From positions 1 to 41,891 of IMG/VR virus record IMGVR_UViG_3300046451_000396: a stretch of 41,891 nt of DNA, one strand, 5' to 3'. Shown here piece by piece: positions 34,046 to 41,801 of the stretch. The translations under genes were made by a program, and so were the position numbers. Origin of the DNA: a virus. Within the stretch, counting starts at the first letter, position 1. Each line of letters starts with the position of its first letter. The notes below the pieces were generated by a model, which was not told the DNA's origin, searched no databases, and worked only from the letters and a program-made list of their open reading frames with translations.

Positions 34046-36171
34046 TATTGCGCTGGGCCCTGTGGGGGTGCTTGCGGTGCGGGCTGTTGCCCACCATTAT
34101 CTCCGCCACCTGCTCCTGAGAAGCCTTGCGCCGCCGGTTCTGGAGCCATTCCCGGTGCTATAACGCCACCGCCATTGCCTGTAGGATCACCCGTACCCGC
34201 TGTAGCTCCTTGTGGGGCACCTTGCGGAGGTTGAGGCATAAGGGCCGCTATCTCAGCCATCATTTTAGCTTGAATAGCCGCTTCGCGAGGATCGTTTAAG
34301 ATTTTCTCTTCATCTAGGTCCATAGACGCCGCCATCTCTCTCAAGATGTAATCATACTTAACGAAAGGAGCCATTGCTGGGTTTGCAGTCATCTGCATAA
34401 ATTGTAGCAAGCGTTGTGAGCGTACTTCGTTACGCATCAAGCTTTCTGTTCCGCGAGCGGTAACTTCTAGATTTCCTTGGGCTACATCTTTATCAAAAGC
34501 GAATTGCATATTAAATGCAAACAACGCCCGCCCTAACGGGGCCAACATATAATCGTCCATATTACGGACAATTGCTTTGATGTTTTGTGCGGCCGCGCCC
34601 ATCAACATAGACATACCACTGGCAGTTCTACCAACAGACATTACACCAGACATACCGTGTGAATAAGAGGGCATACCCGTGGCTTCATCACTAAGCTGAC
34701 GCGCCTTATCAAACATCATTAGACATTCATTTGTTACGTTCGGGAACTTCGTGCCAAAGATGGCCTGACCCGGCGCACCAGCCTGTCTTCGGAAGATTTT
34801 GCCGGGGTAAACGCTTAAATCCTGACCCGGTACTAAATTTGTTTCATCTATTTCTATCAATAGGTTAGATGACAGCGCGGCGTTGTCAATCGACATACGC
34901 ATGAAGCCATTCATAATTTCTTGTGTGTCTTCCATATTCTCAGCTAGACCAACTCCAAAGAAGGAATACGGGTTAACTTCGTATGGAACAGCATGGAAAG
35001 GTATGCGGCTAGGAGTGAATGGGTTAACTACCAAACGCAGTAGCTGACCGTTACAAATCCATGCGTTTACTTGGATTTCATCGCGATCAAAATACTTCTC
35101 AGGAATATCAATATCGGCGTCCTGAGCCGTTTCTAAATCTAACATACCCCAATATTCTAGAACCTCAAAACGGTTCACCTCAGGGTTCATGTTGTTATCT
35201 TCCAGCGCGTTTTCCCAATACTCAGGCTGGTAATTCGCGCCATATTCAATGGCGAGTTCAATTGACTCATCACGGAAGTGCGGTCTGTTCTTCAAGGCCC
35301 GAAGCTGAGTACGACTCATACGGTGTCGCTGGATGACATACTCCGCTTCGTTCATACTCCGAGCGTCTGGATCTGGGTAGAAATCCCAGAGAGAAACAGA
35401 CTCGATTTTCGGAATTAGTTTAAATAGAGGTTCATATTCACCCTCTTCATTCCATTTTGGGTACTCTTTATCATATGCAAAAGGCCCCTTGAGAATGCCT
35501 GTTCCAAACAGAGACATTTCAAAAGCTACGTTACGCAAATGTTGACTTGCGTCACTTTCTTCTAATTGGTCATGAATCAGTTTCTCCATTCCACGAGCGA
35601 CCTCTTTAGCGGGCTCATATGTGAATGAAGTTGGTGTTTTACCTGCACCTTCGCGTAGATCTTCTTTTACACGAGATAGATCTTCCTTGAGAGGGCCAAG
35701 ACGCTCCATGATGTCGGGGCGAGCAATAGTTGCGGATACTTTAGCACCAGATATCTCTGCTACTTTATCTTCTGTAACTTCTTTAGGATCAAAGGATGCG
35801 GAGTTGGCTATATTTAACGTATTGTGAGGTGCATCAATACCAATAGGGAATTTAGAACCTGCAAATAAAATATCTACAATTTGTGCGTAGGAAGCTAATA
35901 CTTTTGTCTTTGTAATCTTGATGAATGCTTGTGACTTTTCTGAGTCAGTAAACTGAGTTTCAGGGCCATATATGCCCCGATAGTTACGGTAGGCTCTTAG
36001 CCACCTAGTTTCGTCTTGATCACGCAACTTATTTGAATTTGAGTAACGGCCTTCGACCCATGCGACTACCCCGTCCATTTCAAGATTTTCTTGAGCCACG
36101 TCACCTCCTTCTTCAAAAGAAGCGGAGTTATTATCAGGTAGGTATTCGTCTGGTTTGTCTACTATTGCCAT
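34045..36171 (-). CDS. portal (head-tail connector) protein
   Basis: A 708-residue protein following the large terminase. Typical segments are DETRWLRAYRNYRGIYGPET and SQAFIKITKTKVLASYAQIVDILF (about 55-105), ESVSLWDFYPDPDARSMNEA (about 257-276), FHAVPYEVNPYSFFGVGLAE, which matches 'p...fGvG.' of podoviral portals (about 395-415), and a helical barrel region near 480-560. The last roughly 65 residues are low-complexity Gly/Pro/Gln/Ala. It forms the dodecameric packaging ring. It is much longer than T7 gp8 (536), as is usual for marine relatives. Confidence 0.9.
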   Translation of the reverse strand: MAIVDKPDEYLPDNNSASFEEGGDVAQENLEMDGVVAWVEGRYSNSNKLRDQDETRWLRAYRNYRGIYGPETQFTDSEKSQAFIKITKTKVLASYAQIVDILFAGSKFPIGIDAPHNTLNIANSASFDPKEVTEDKVAEISGAKVSATIARPDIMERLGPLKEDLSRVKEDLREGAGKTPTSFTYEPAKEVARGMEKLIHDQLEESDASQHLRNVAFEMSLFGTGILKGPFAYDKEYPKWNEEGEYEPLFKLIPKIESVSLWDFYPDPDARSMNEAEYVIQRHRMSRTQLRALKNRPHFRDESIELAIEYGANYQPEYWENALEDNNMNPEVNRFEVLEYWGMLDLETAQDADIDIPEKYFDRDEIQVNAWICNGQLLRLVVNPFTPSRIPFHAVPYEVNPYSFFGVGLAENMEDTQEIMNGFMRMSIDNAALSSNLLIEIDETNLVPGQDLSVYPGKIFRRQAGAPGQAIFGTKFPNVTNECLMMFDKARQLSDEATGMPSYSHGMSGVMSVGRTASGMSMLMGAAAQNIKAIVRNMDDYMLAPLGRALFAFNMQFAFDKDVAQGNLEVTARGTESLMRNEVRSQRLLQFMQMTANPAMAPFVKYDYILREMAASMDLDEEKILNDPREAAIQAKMMAEIAALMPQPPQGAPQGATAGTGDPTGNGGGVIAPGMAPEPAAQGFSGAGGGDNGGQQPAPQAPPQGPAQ

Positions 36172-36176
36172 ATTTT

Positions 36177-38090
36177 TTAATATCCAAAGCTTACGCTAGC
36201 GGGCTTCCAGCTAGGTTCTGTTTTATTTGAAGTCCAATCATCAAATGGAGATTTTGCCCTTGGACGAGACATAATCCCGTACCTAATGCTGTCATAAGTG
36301 TGGTCACTACGATATCGAGCATCAATGTCATCTCCACCTTTGGGGTCACCCGGTATGACAGGCAAATCTGCTATTATCTGTCGGCAAGTGTCAAAAAACA
36401 CGATGCCCGGCATTTTGGTTTCTTCGTCGTATTTAAGGACTTCGTGAAACCTGTTGCGCCCTGCTACCCTAGCACCTGCGCTTCGATCACTAGGACGCCA
36501 TCTGCATCCTTCTGAAATCATTTCTTCAGCTATACTTGGGCCAATCTGCCCGCGTTGATGCCAACAACTAGAATCCAGTATACCATACTGGATGTCTTCA
36601 CCGCGCTCTAATGGCAGAATAGCTTTTGCTAAATCTCTGCCTGTGTGCTTCGACACATAAAGCTCACGGTATACAATCAGTGTCTCGTAAGACGGGTCTA
36701 TCGCGAACCAATGTACCGCTGAATACGACGAATATCCGTAGTCACAAGATCTAAACCTCCGCCAATCATGGGGTATTTCAAAAGGCTCCACCACATGGTG
36801 AGATTGTCTAAATTCTGGGAAAGCCGCTCCGTCTGCAACGGCCCAATCACCTTCAAGAAGTTGCCTTCTTTGCATCTCAGGAAGTGACAAAAGGTTAGCT
36901 TCATAATCACCATCTTTGTAGAGATACGGGTTATCCCTTAGTGTGGCAGGAATAAACTTTCTGTAAAATAAAGGCTTGCCTTGTTTGACGTGGCCTTCAG
37001 GGTATTGTAACACATTTCCAGTATCTATGTCAGTTGCTGGAAACGCCGCGTTAGCGGGTGACGGATCAATAAACATCCGCTTAACCCATGAGTGCCCGGG
37101 GCCCCCCGGGTTACTTGTTGCGCGAAGAAAGATTGGCAACTCTGGGTCTGTTGTTCTTAACCGAGAGCGCATATAATTCCATGCGAACGGTGTGGCGTGT
37201 TGTGTCAACTCATCGAAAGCAATATAACTAAACGCCTGACCCTGATAACGAAGAACGTCTTCTTCACGTTCTAGGTATGTCATCCAAAGTTTGCTTCCTG
37301 ATGGGAAGATCCATTGGCTCTTCTTCTCCTGCCACCGCGCTCCCGGGTACGCTTTCGGATAAAGCTCCTGAGATTTCCAGATGAGTTCGCGGAGTTCATC
37401 GTTAGTTCTTCGCAGGATAAGCCCGACAAAGTTTCCGTTTGAGAAATATCGCATCGGGTCTGCGAGAAGGCCATAGCTCTTTCCGCCACCAGCCGCGCCC
37501 CCGTATAAGACTTCTCTTTCGGAGGCTGATAAAAATTCTGTTTGCGGCCCCGGGTTGGGGGCAAAGATAATCTCTTTATTTGCGGGCGGAGCATCAAAAT
37601 CTAAATTACCGCTAACCCCCTCTGTATATGTATGTTTTGGGGTGCTGGATTTATTTAGATTTTGATCATGCTCTTTTAACTGTCCTAATTTCTTTTTAGT
37701 TACGGTTAAACTTCTCTTCGCCGCCGCCTCTTTTTTCTTTAGGCTTGCGAGTTCTCGTTGTTCTTTAGTTTTTGGCGCAGATTTTCGTTTCTGCGCGTTA
37801 AGCTGTTTTGTGCGTGAGCTAGTATCGCCACGAGCGCGTTTCCAAATATTAGCAATACCTTGATGGCTAATTGTTTTACCAGTAGCTTCAGAGAGCCAAT
37901 TAGCGACTTCCCTATAACTTTGCCCATTGTCGAGGTAATCCATTGCTTGCTCAACATGAACCACGATTTCATCGTTCGCCACAAGTACAAGAAGATCCTC
38001 TTTACTGGCCCCATAGCCGTATGGAATTTTTGCAGTTTCATTAGGTCTTTTTTTAGTACCCCAATAATTAGTTTTCGTTTTGCTCATCAT
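36177..38090 (-). CDS. terL: terminase large subunit with N-terminal HTH extension
   Basis: A 637-residue packaging motor. ATPase: Walker A GGAAGGGKS (197-205), Walker B YIAFDEL with D293 and E294 (289-295), and coupling motif SNPGG (326-330). RNase-H-like nuclease: D450 (CDYGYSS), D506 (YGILDSS) and late Asp residues in DDIDARYRSDHTYDS. The first roughly 160 residues are an extension with a helix-turn-helix-like segment (QSYREVANWLSEATGK ... ISHQGIANIWKRAR, 57-87) and a basic Lys/Arg-rich coiled stretch, probably DNA binding. Residues 62-78 are the source of a permuted copy in the gene at 38770. The gene overlaps terS by 23 nt. Confidence 0.95.
   Translation of the reverse strand: MMSKTKTNYWGTKKRPNETAKIPYGYGASKEDLLVLVANDEIVVHVEQAMDYLDNGQSYREVANWLSEATGKTISHQGIANIWKRARGDTSSRTKQLNAQKRKSAPKTKEQRELASLKKKEAAAKRSLTVTKKKLGQLKEHDQNLNKSSTPKHTYTEGVSGNLDFDAPPANKEIIFAPNPGPQTEFLSASEREVLYGGAAGGGKSYGLLADPMRYFSNGNFVGLILRRTNDELRELIWKSQELYPKAYPGARWQEKKSQWIFPSGSKLWMTYLEREEDVLRYQGQAFSYIAFDELTQHATPFAWNYMRSRLRTTDPELPIFLRATSNPGGPGHSWVKRMFIDPSPANAAFPATDIDTGNVLQYPEGHVKQGKPLFYRKFIPATLRDNPYLYKDGDYEANLLSLPEMQRRQLLEGDWAVADGAAFPEFRQSHHVVEPFEIPHDWRRFRSCDYGYSSYSAVHWFAIDPSYETLIVYRELYVSKHTGRDLAKAILPLERGEDIQYGILDSSCWHQRGQIGPSIAEEMISEGCRWRPSDRSAGARVAGRNRFHEVLKYDEETKMPGIVFFDTCRQIIADLPVIPGDPKGGDDIDARYRSDHTYDSIRYGIMSRPRAKSPFDDWTSNKTEPSWKPASVSFGY
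37857..37907 (-). repeat. 51-nt HTH unit in terL, parent of the permuted copy at 38923
   Basis: This stretch encodes TerL residues 62-78 (VANWL then SEATGKTISHQG). The same two blocks occur in swapped order at 38923-38973, with 49 of 51 bases identical by my count. Confidence 0.8.
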
Positions 38091-38466
38091 ACACGGGCTC
38101 TGCTTGTTTTGGAGGCAGAATAAAAATACCGCCCGTTGGCCCCTTAATTTCCACTTGTTCTTTTTTGACCAAACCAGAACGATCTAAAATCTCTCTCGCC
38201 GCCGCAACTGCGTTGCGAGCACCCATAGCCGCTGGGTCATGCAAAACATCTATCATAGAAAAAGTTGCTCTAGGAGCGTTCATCGCCAGCATCATGCTAG
38301 CTCGCTCAACAATCTCTTCGCGTAGGGGGGTTACTACCTCGTGCACCTTTGTGGAGTCAGAGTAACCCGCAACTCTCATAGCTGAACGAATGTCCCCTCT
38401 TGCTTCCCCAACTAGGGCCTCAAGAAAGGCTTGTTGCTTTTCTGTAAGTTGCTTTTCTTCTGACAT
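38068..38466 (-). CDS. terS: terminase small subunit
   Basis: A 132-residue protein starting at ATG 38466 (the codon before is TTG). The N-terminus LTEKQQAFLEALVGEARGDIRSAMRVAGYSD is the typical TerS helix-turn-helix domain, which recognises the packaging site. A helical oligomerisation region (ASMMLAMNAPRATFSMIDVL ... ARNAVAAAREILDRSGL) and a flexible C-terminus (IFILPPKQAEPVYDEQ) follow. It overlaps terL, and its start shares TGATG with the gene upstream. Confidence 0.85.
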   Translation of the reverse strand: MSEEKQLTEKQQAFLEALVGEARGDIRSAMRVAGYSDSTKVHEVVTPLREEIVERASMMLAMNAPRATFSMIDVLHDPAAMGARNAVAAAREILDRSGLVKKEQVEIKGPTGGIFILPPKQAEPVYDEQNEN

Positions 38467-38765
38467 CAATTATTACCTATTTTGCTCAGAAAGGCAACAT
38501 CTTTTTTTAGCCCTTCTAATTCCCTAACTAAACCTTCTCTCTCTTTTGGAGAAGTTACCGAAGACAACTCGTTGAGCTTTTGCTCGCTAATATTTGTTGT
38601 CATATCATTTCTATCAAGACGTATTTCCATCTTGCTACACTCAGATTTTATCTCTTTAATATCTTCTTCAAGATGCTTAATCTGTTGTCGTGCGATTGCC
38701 GCCGCAGTTGCAATACTTACTAACATCCCTCCGAGAGTAAGCATCAGCTTAATATCTATTTCCAT
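38466..38765 (-). CDS. membrane-anchored coiled-coil protein, unknown
   Basis: A 99-residue protein with one N-terminal membrane segment (about residues 6-25, KLMLTLGGMLVSIATAAAIA) and then a continuous charged helix (IKHLEEDIKEIKSECSKMEI ... KEREGLVRELEGLKKDVAFL). It ends in a TGATG overlap with terS. The topology resembles an i-spanin or a phage membrane protein of unknown role, but it is far from the lysis cassette, which already has an i-spanin. It could be an accessory holin, spanin or superinfection factor (inference). Confidence 0.7.
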   Translation of the reverse strand: MEIDIKLMLTLGGMLVSIATAAAIARQQIKHLEEDIKEIKSECSKMEIRLDRNDMTTNISEQKLNELSSVTSPKEREGLVRELEGLKKDVAFLSKIGNN

Positions 38766-38769
38766 CCCA

Positions 38770-39075
38770 TCACCAATTTTTGCATGACCAATGCTTTGTG
38801 GTTAATTTATTATTCGCCCCTGCTTTGTCACGACCGCGCCGATCTCTAAAAGACTTACGGCGTTTGGGGTTGGGCTTATTAACCCTCATATTGGGGGCTC
38901 CAAACCTTACAATTTTTTCCGTGAGCCAATTAGTGACACCTTGATGGCTAATTGTTTCACCAGTAGCTTCAGAGCCATCCTGATGCGCCTTTACAACAAA
39001 CTTCTTAGAAACACACGGGGTACGGCGGGGCTTGTTACAGGCCATCTTCTTTTTATCTACGGGCTTATTAGTCAT
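38770..39075 (-). CDS. conserved small basic phage protein carrying a 17-residue insert copied from TerL
   Basis: A 101-residue, Cys-containing, strongly basic protein. The pattern MACNKPRRTP ... KKFVVKA ... EKIVRFG.PNM ... PKRRKSFR.R ... WSCK.W is a conserved family I remember from marine phages near packaging genes (role unknown). In the relatives I recall, the step from VVKA-x-x-x-G to EKIVRFG is short. Here residues 35-51 (SEATGETISHQGVTNWL) sit in between and match TerL residues 62-78 in permuted order. The start at 39075 overlaps the preceding frame-shifted ORF stop as TAATG; M11 (39045) is the alternative start and the usual family start. Confidence 0.7.
   Translation of the reverse strand: MTNKPVDKKKMACNKPRRTPCVSKKFVVKAHQDGSEATGETISHQGVTNWLTEKIVRFGAPNMRVNKPNPKRRKSFRDRRGRDKAGANNKLTTKHWSCKNW
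38923..38973 (-). repeat. 51-nt in-frame insert, circularly permuted copy of terL 37857-37907
   Basis: The insert reads SEATGETISHQG followed by VTNWL, while terL reads VANWL followed by SEATGKTISHQG. At the DNA level the 36-nt block and the 15-nt block each differ from terL at one base. Both units are exactly 51 nt, so the host frame is kept. Confidence 0.8.
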
Positions 39076-39209
39076 TAAACGAGCTTTTTACCCGATTTAG
39101 CGCATCGACCATTGGCGGTGCACTTCTTAGGTGTAGAACACGCATTACAGACGTTTACTGCAACAAGAGGGCCCCCACCTTCGTTGTACCCTTTGGCCTT
39201 ACTTTTTAC
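39075..39209 (-). CDS. start-less Cys-rich extension reached by frameshift at an A10 run
   Basis: This frame encodes VKSKAKGYNEGGGPLVAV, then NVCNACSTPKKC and ANGRCAKSGKKLV with four Cys (possible zinc site), and ends at TAA 39077-39075, exactly overlapping the next ATG (TAATG). It has no ATG, GTG or TTG of its own: upstream it runs into a stop after about a dozen codons. The preceding gene reads ATG GCT TCT into ten A's on the minus strand (39219-39210) and stops nine codons after that ATG. With nine A's, or after a +1/-2 slip, the two join. The expected product is either a fusion with the 39405 gene or a protein of about 50 residues from ATG 39228. Confidence 0.55.
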   Translation of the reverse strand, partial: VKSKAKGYNEGGGPLVAVNVCNACSTPKKCTANGRCAKSGKKLV

Positions 39210-39405
39210 TTTTTTTTTTAGAAGCCATGCCGCCTTTAGATGCCGCTACGCCATCAGCGCGTTTTGAATACTTAGAGCGATCATCCATATCGGATTTCTT
39301 CTTAGAAGCAGTGCCACCGTCATTGTAGCCTGTCTTCTCAACTTTCATGTAGCCGCCGTTAGCCGCTTTCACGGATGCACCAGCATTTGCTTTAATTACT
39401 TTCAT
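39199..39405 (-). CDS. small Lys/Gly-rich protein with GYNDGG motif
   Basis: A 68-residue protein starting at 39405 (RBS AGGTGGG); the longer in-frame ATG at 39507 lies inside the neighbour gene. It reads KVIKANAGASVKAANGGYMK, then TGYNDGGTASKKKSDM and GGMASKKKSKK. Short Lys-rich proteins with GYxxGG motifs are frequent near packaging genes of marine phages. Its motif GYNDGG is echoed by GYNEGG in the shifted frame directly downstream, which supports a single longer protein made by slippage at the A10 run, or a sequencing indel. Confidence 0.6.
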   Translation of the reverse strand: MKVIKANAGASVKAANGGYMKVEKTGYNDGGTASKKKSDMDDRSKYSKRADGVAASKGGMASKKKSKK

Positions 39406-39664
39406 GTTCCCACCTATAGTTAAATAATCCATCATCTTCACGAGTGTTTTCCACCGCGAAATCATCGGTTCCGAAATAGTCAGAATAACCTCTAAATATT
39501 TGAGCATTATGTCTGGCTTGATTTGGGGTTATGAGCTTCTCTTCTACAAGATACCGCCTGACCTCTTCCAACGTGAGTTTAACACCTGTGTTTGCTTCGA
39601 TGGCGGCTCGGATGTAGGTAAGGTTTATTGTTTGCGAGGGCTCAGGCTTTTTATATTTAGCCAT
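39392..39664 (-). CDS. first gene of the late packaging operon, unknown function
   Basis: A 90-residue protein (MAKYKKPEPSQTINLTYIRAAI ...) with helical segments LTLEEVRRYLVEEKLITPNQ and an aromatic/acidic C-terminus (RGYSDYFGTDDFAVE). No known motif is recognised. It lies immediately behind the promoter at 39679-39707, and its leader would be only about 8 nt, with a weak RBS (ATAGGT). It overlaps the next gene by 14 nt. Confidence 0.65.
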   Translation of the reverse strand: MAKYKKPEPSQTINLTYIRAAIEANTGVKLTLEEVRRYLVEEKLITPNQARHNAQIFRGYSDYFGTDDFAVENTREDDGLFNYRWEHESN

Positions 39665-39678
39665 TATACCTATTGCTT

Positions 39679-39707
39679 GTTATACCATTATTATTGTCAA
39701 TTGGCAA
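39679..39707 (-). promoter_or_regulatory. sigma70-like promoter of the late packaging operon
   Basis: On the minus strand TTGCCA (39702-39707, 5/6) and TATAAC (39679-39684, 5/6) are separated by 17 bp; the start would be near 39672. The 39665-39896 gap also holds a second TTGACA (39695-39700), and further up the 10-bp perfect palindrome GAACATGTTC (39805-39814) and GTCTAGAC (39771-39778), which could be operator sites. No terminator is seen behind the 39897 gene. Confidence 0.7.
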
Positions 39708-39896
39708 CACCTGTTGTCAAACTAGAACTTTTTAGTTGCGGGACCGCCTGTGACATTTATTATATTATCCGTCTAGACAGAATCTAATATTCGTGCTAAA
39801 ATAAGAACATGTTCGGCCGGGGGTATAATACTATATAGCCCTTGCCGTATGACAGAATGGGCAATCTGATTTTATTACAACTCTTATATTCATAAA

Positions 39897-40214
39897 CTAC
39901 ACTCCAAAACTTTCCCCACAACCACAACTACTAGTACTGGTAGGATTCTTGATTGCAAGATACGATCCACCCAATTCAGTCACATAATCTATCTCACTTC
40001 CCAAAACATACATTTCTGCTACTGGGTCTAACACTAAAACATCCTCAATCGGGGAAGACCATTTAATATCATCTGGTAAATCATTTCTAAGACCCCACAC
40101 ATACTGCATACCAGAGCATCCTCCACCCTTTACCCCAAGGGTTACATAATCGCCATTTAATATAACACTCTTCATATATTTTTTTGCTGATTCTGTTAAT
40201 ACTATCCCTGACAT
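39897..40214 (-). CDS. A-type iron-sulfur carrier protein (HesB/IscA/ErpA-like)
   Basis: A 105-residue protein; the start at 40214 is chosen for AGGGGGAG 8 nt upstream. The three cluster-binding cysteines of the family are present: GGGCSGMQY (first Cys) and SSCGCGESF (CxC near the C-terminus), with the usual length of about 105. Such proteins deliver Fe-S clusters to target enzymes. Phage-encoded copies are known from marine phages as auxiliary metabolic genes. Possible clients in this phage are the Cas4-like nuclease (1705-2577) or host enzymes (inference). Confidence 0.9.
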   Translation of the reverse strand: MSGIVLTESAKKYMKSVILNGDYVTLGVKGGGCSGMQYVWGLRNDLPDDIKWSSPIEDVLVLDPVAEMYVLGSEIDYVTELGGSYLAIKNPTSTSSCGCGESFGV

Positions 40215-40228
40215 GATACGCACTCCCC

Positions 40229-40690
40229 CTAATATTTAACCTGTTTTAAGCCTGTTGCAGATACCCAGCTTTCATACGGGTCTGTGGCATTATGCTTATT
40301 AGCATTCACATAAATACTACGCTTACCCGCATAATCCTCTGATCTGTGAAATGACAGAGAGAGATCTTCTAAACATACCAAGGCAAAGATGTCACAAGCT
40401 TGGGGATCAAAATCCCTGTAGTTTGTCTTCTTGCCTTTTTTTATGTTGTAAATTCGTTGTCCTTCCAATGAGGACTTGGTTTTGACATCCACCCTTATAG
40501 GGCTGTCACCCATAACGAGAAGATCAAACCCTTTACCGTTTGTCTTAAAGACTTCTAACCCAAACCCACCTAACACGCTGGCTACAAAATATTCGCCTAC
40601 TTCACCAATCTGCGAGGCGTCTAAGCCTTGCATACGCTCTGAGCGGTAGAGGCTACTCGGTGGGGGGGTATTTTGGATCGACGACTGCAT
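40229..40690 (-). CDS. PD-(D/E)XK endonuclease-like protein
   Basis: A 153-residue protein; the start at 40690 is chosen because AGGGA lies 9-10 nt before it, and because the longer frame to 40936 is a shadow of the neighbour gene. The motif order fits small PD-(D/E)XK enzymes: GEVGEYFVASVL (helix 1 Glu), GKGFDLLV (Asp), then IRVDVKTKSS (DxK), followed by a mixed region. This is the core seen in archaeal-type Holliday resolvases and in group I-like phage or restriction endonucleases. Its DNA target is unknown; T7-type endonuclease I already covers junction cutting. It overlaps the upstream gene by 38 nt. Confidence 0.7.
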   Translation of the reverse strand: MQSSIQNTPPPSSLYRSERMQGLDASQIGEVGEYFVASVLGGFGLEVFKTNGKGFDLLVMGDSPIRVDVKTKSSLEGQRIYNIKKGKKTNYRDFDPQACDIFALVCLEDLSLSFHRSEDYAGKRSIYVNANKHNATDPYESWVSATGLKQVKY

Positions 40691-41003
40691 CAAAGAGATT
40701 CCCTGAAATATTACGATCTTCCATTTGACCCGCCACATCGCGTAAACGATCTGCTTGTCGGGCGAGTTCATTCGCGATTGAGTAGAGTTGTTGGTACCCT
40801 GCTGTCTCAAGAGGGTCGCCACGGTAGAAATCAATGAGGTTTTCAACCACCTCTTCAAAGCCGAGGTGTATTTCCGTGGCGTCTTCGTTATCTTCAACAA
40901 AGATAAAGGTGACAATGTGAAGAACACCTTCGTCATCTACCTCAAGGTCATTATCTACACTAACACCAAGACTCAATGATGTTTTTCCATCATCTAGAAC
41001 CAT
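40653..41003 (-). CDS. acidic protein of unknown function
   Basis: A 116-residue protein with an acidic beta-rich first half (LGVSVDNDLEVDDEGVLHIV, FIFVEDNEDATEI) and helical second half (GYQQLYSIANELARQADRLR). It is the first gene of the small operon that also has the nuclease and the Fe-S carrier, and lies 36 nt behind an extended -10 promoter. No family is recognised. Confidence 0.65.
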   Translation of the reverse strand: MVLDDGKTSLSLGVSVDNDLEVDDEGVLHIVTFIFVEDNEDATEIHLGFEEVVENLIDFYRGDPLETAGYQQLYSIANELARQADRLRDVAGQMEDRNISGNLFDAVVDPKYPPTE

Positions 41004-41045
41004 ATTTTAACCTTCATGCTATAGTTACTTGCTAATATACAAAAG

Positions 41046-41054
41046 ATTATACCA
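41046..41054 (-). promoter_or_regulatory. extended -10 promoter for the 41003 gene
   Basis: On the minus strand TGGTATAAT is an extended -10 element (TGn-TATAAT, perfect). The -35 position (TTCCTA) is poor, as expected for this type. About 40 bp upstream, TGTCA-ATAGA-TGACA (41093-41107) is an inverted repeat that could be an operator. Confidence 0.6.
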
Positions 41055-41059
41055 AATAG

Positions 41060-41800
41060 CAACAGTTATAGGAATCTTTTTACTCTAATTAGTGTCAATA
41101 GATGACATTAGTTCTAAATATGGGGCTATTGGTTTACAGTTTGTCAACACAGACCCCTAAAATGGGTGCGCAGATACGTTGGGTTTACAATTTCTATTCC
41201 CTACGCCCTAGATACGGATCAAGCATAGGCCGTTGACAGTGCTGTTTTCCTGAAATTATGTCGTAGTTGTATACGGTAACGTACCCCCCCCACCCGGCAC
41301 CTGCCCGGCCCCCCACCTGCCGAGCTAACCGAGCCCCGTAACAGCCCCGGAACCCTTTGTTTGTATAGGTTTAACGCTAGCGGCCCCGGGTAAATATTGG
41401 GGGTAAACAATAAATAATAATAAAAAATATAACTATGACAAATCCCACTAACAGCCCCGAGCCCTTGTAGAATATGGGCGTTATAAATTGGGCCCCATAA
41501 CAATATGATATCGGCCCCCGAGAATAGCCGAGATTTTTACCCCTACCCCCTTTACGGTTTGCCGTATCGGGCGGGCGTGGTGGTTTGGTGCACTCTTTTT
41601 AACGTTCTAAACCCGATATAAGCCCCATCACGATAACCTAACCCCTACCCCGGACAAAACCCCCCCCGAGATAACTACCGGGAACCACGGGGCGCAATAT
41701 AAGCCCGCCACAAGCTCGGGAACCGATACGGGAACCAAACCCCCCGGGGTATAAGTAAAAGCCCACTAGCGGCCCAATACGGCCCCGCAATCAATAGGCA
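41060..41800 (+). other. gene-free C-rich region of about 740 bp
   Basis: No convincing ORF is present on either strand. From about 41280 on, the plus strand is strongly C-rich with many CCCC to CCCCCCC runs, so the minus strand is G-rich, unlike the rest of the window. Short words recur: GGGAACC at 41680, 41718 and 41730; ATATAAGCCC near 41614 and 41697; ACAGCCCCG near 41341 and 41450. On the minus strand 41283-41318 has four G-runs of three or more with short loops, a possible G-quadruplex. TCGGC/GCCGA (41511-41531) followed by T5 could be a weak plus-strand terminator. Candidates are replication origin, packaging site or a structured RNA; none is proven. Confidence 0.6.
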
Positions 41801-41801
41801 T

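Noticed and set aside
40691-40936. N-terminal extension of the PD-(D/E)XK protein up to 40936
   Set aside because: It overlaps the 41003 gene in another frame, reads like a shadow, and a good RBS precedes the internal ATG at 40690.
41283-41318. G-runs as a definite G-quadruplex
   Set aside because: One loop is 8 nt and one run is only three G's; kept only as a possibility within the C-rich region.
41219-41503. 94-codon minus frame in the C-rich region
   Set aside because: Composition follows the G-runs (poly-Gly, Arg), there is no RBS, and its sequence looks random. Kept as non-coding.
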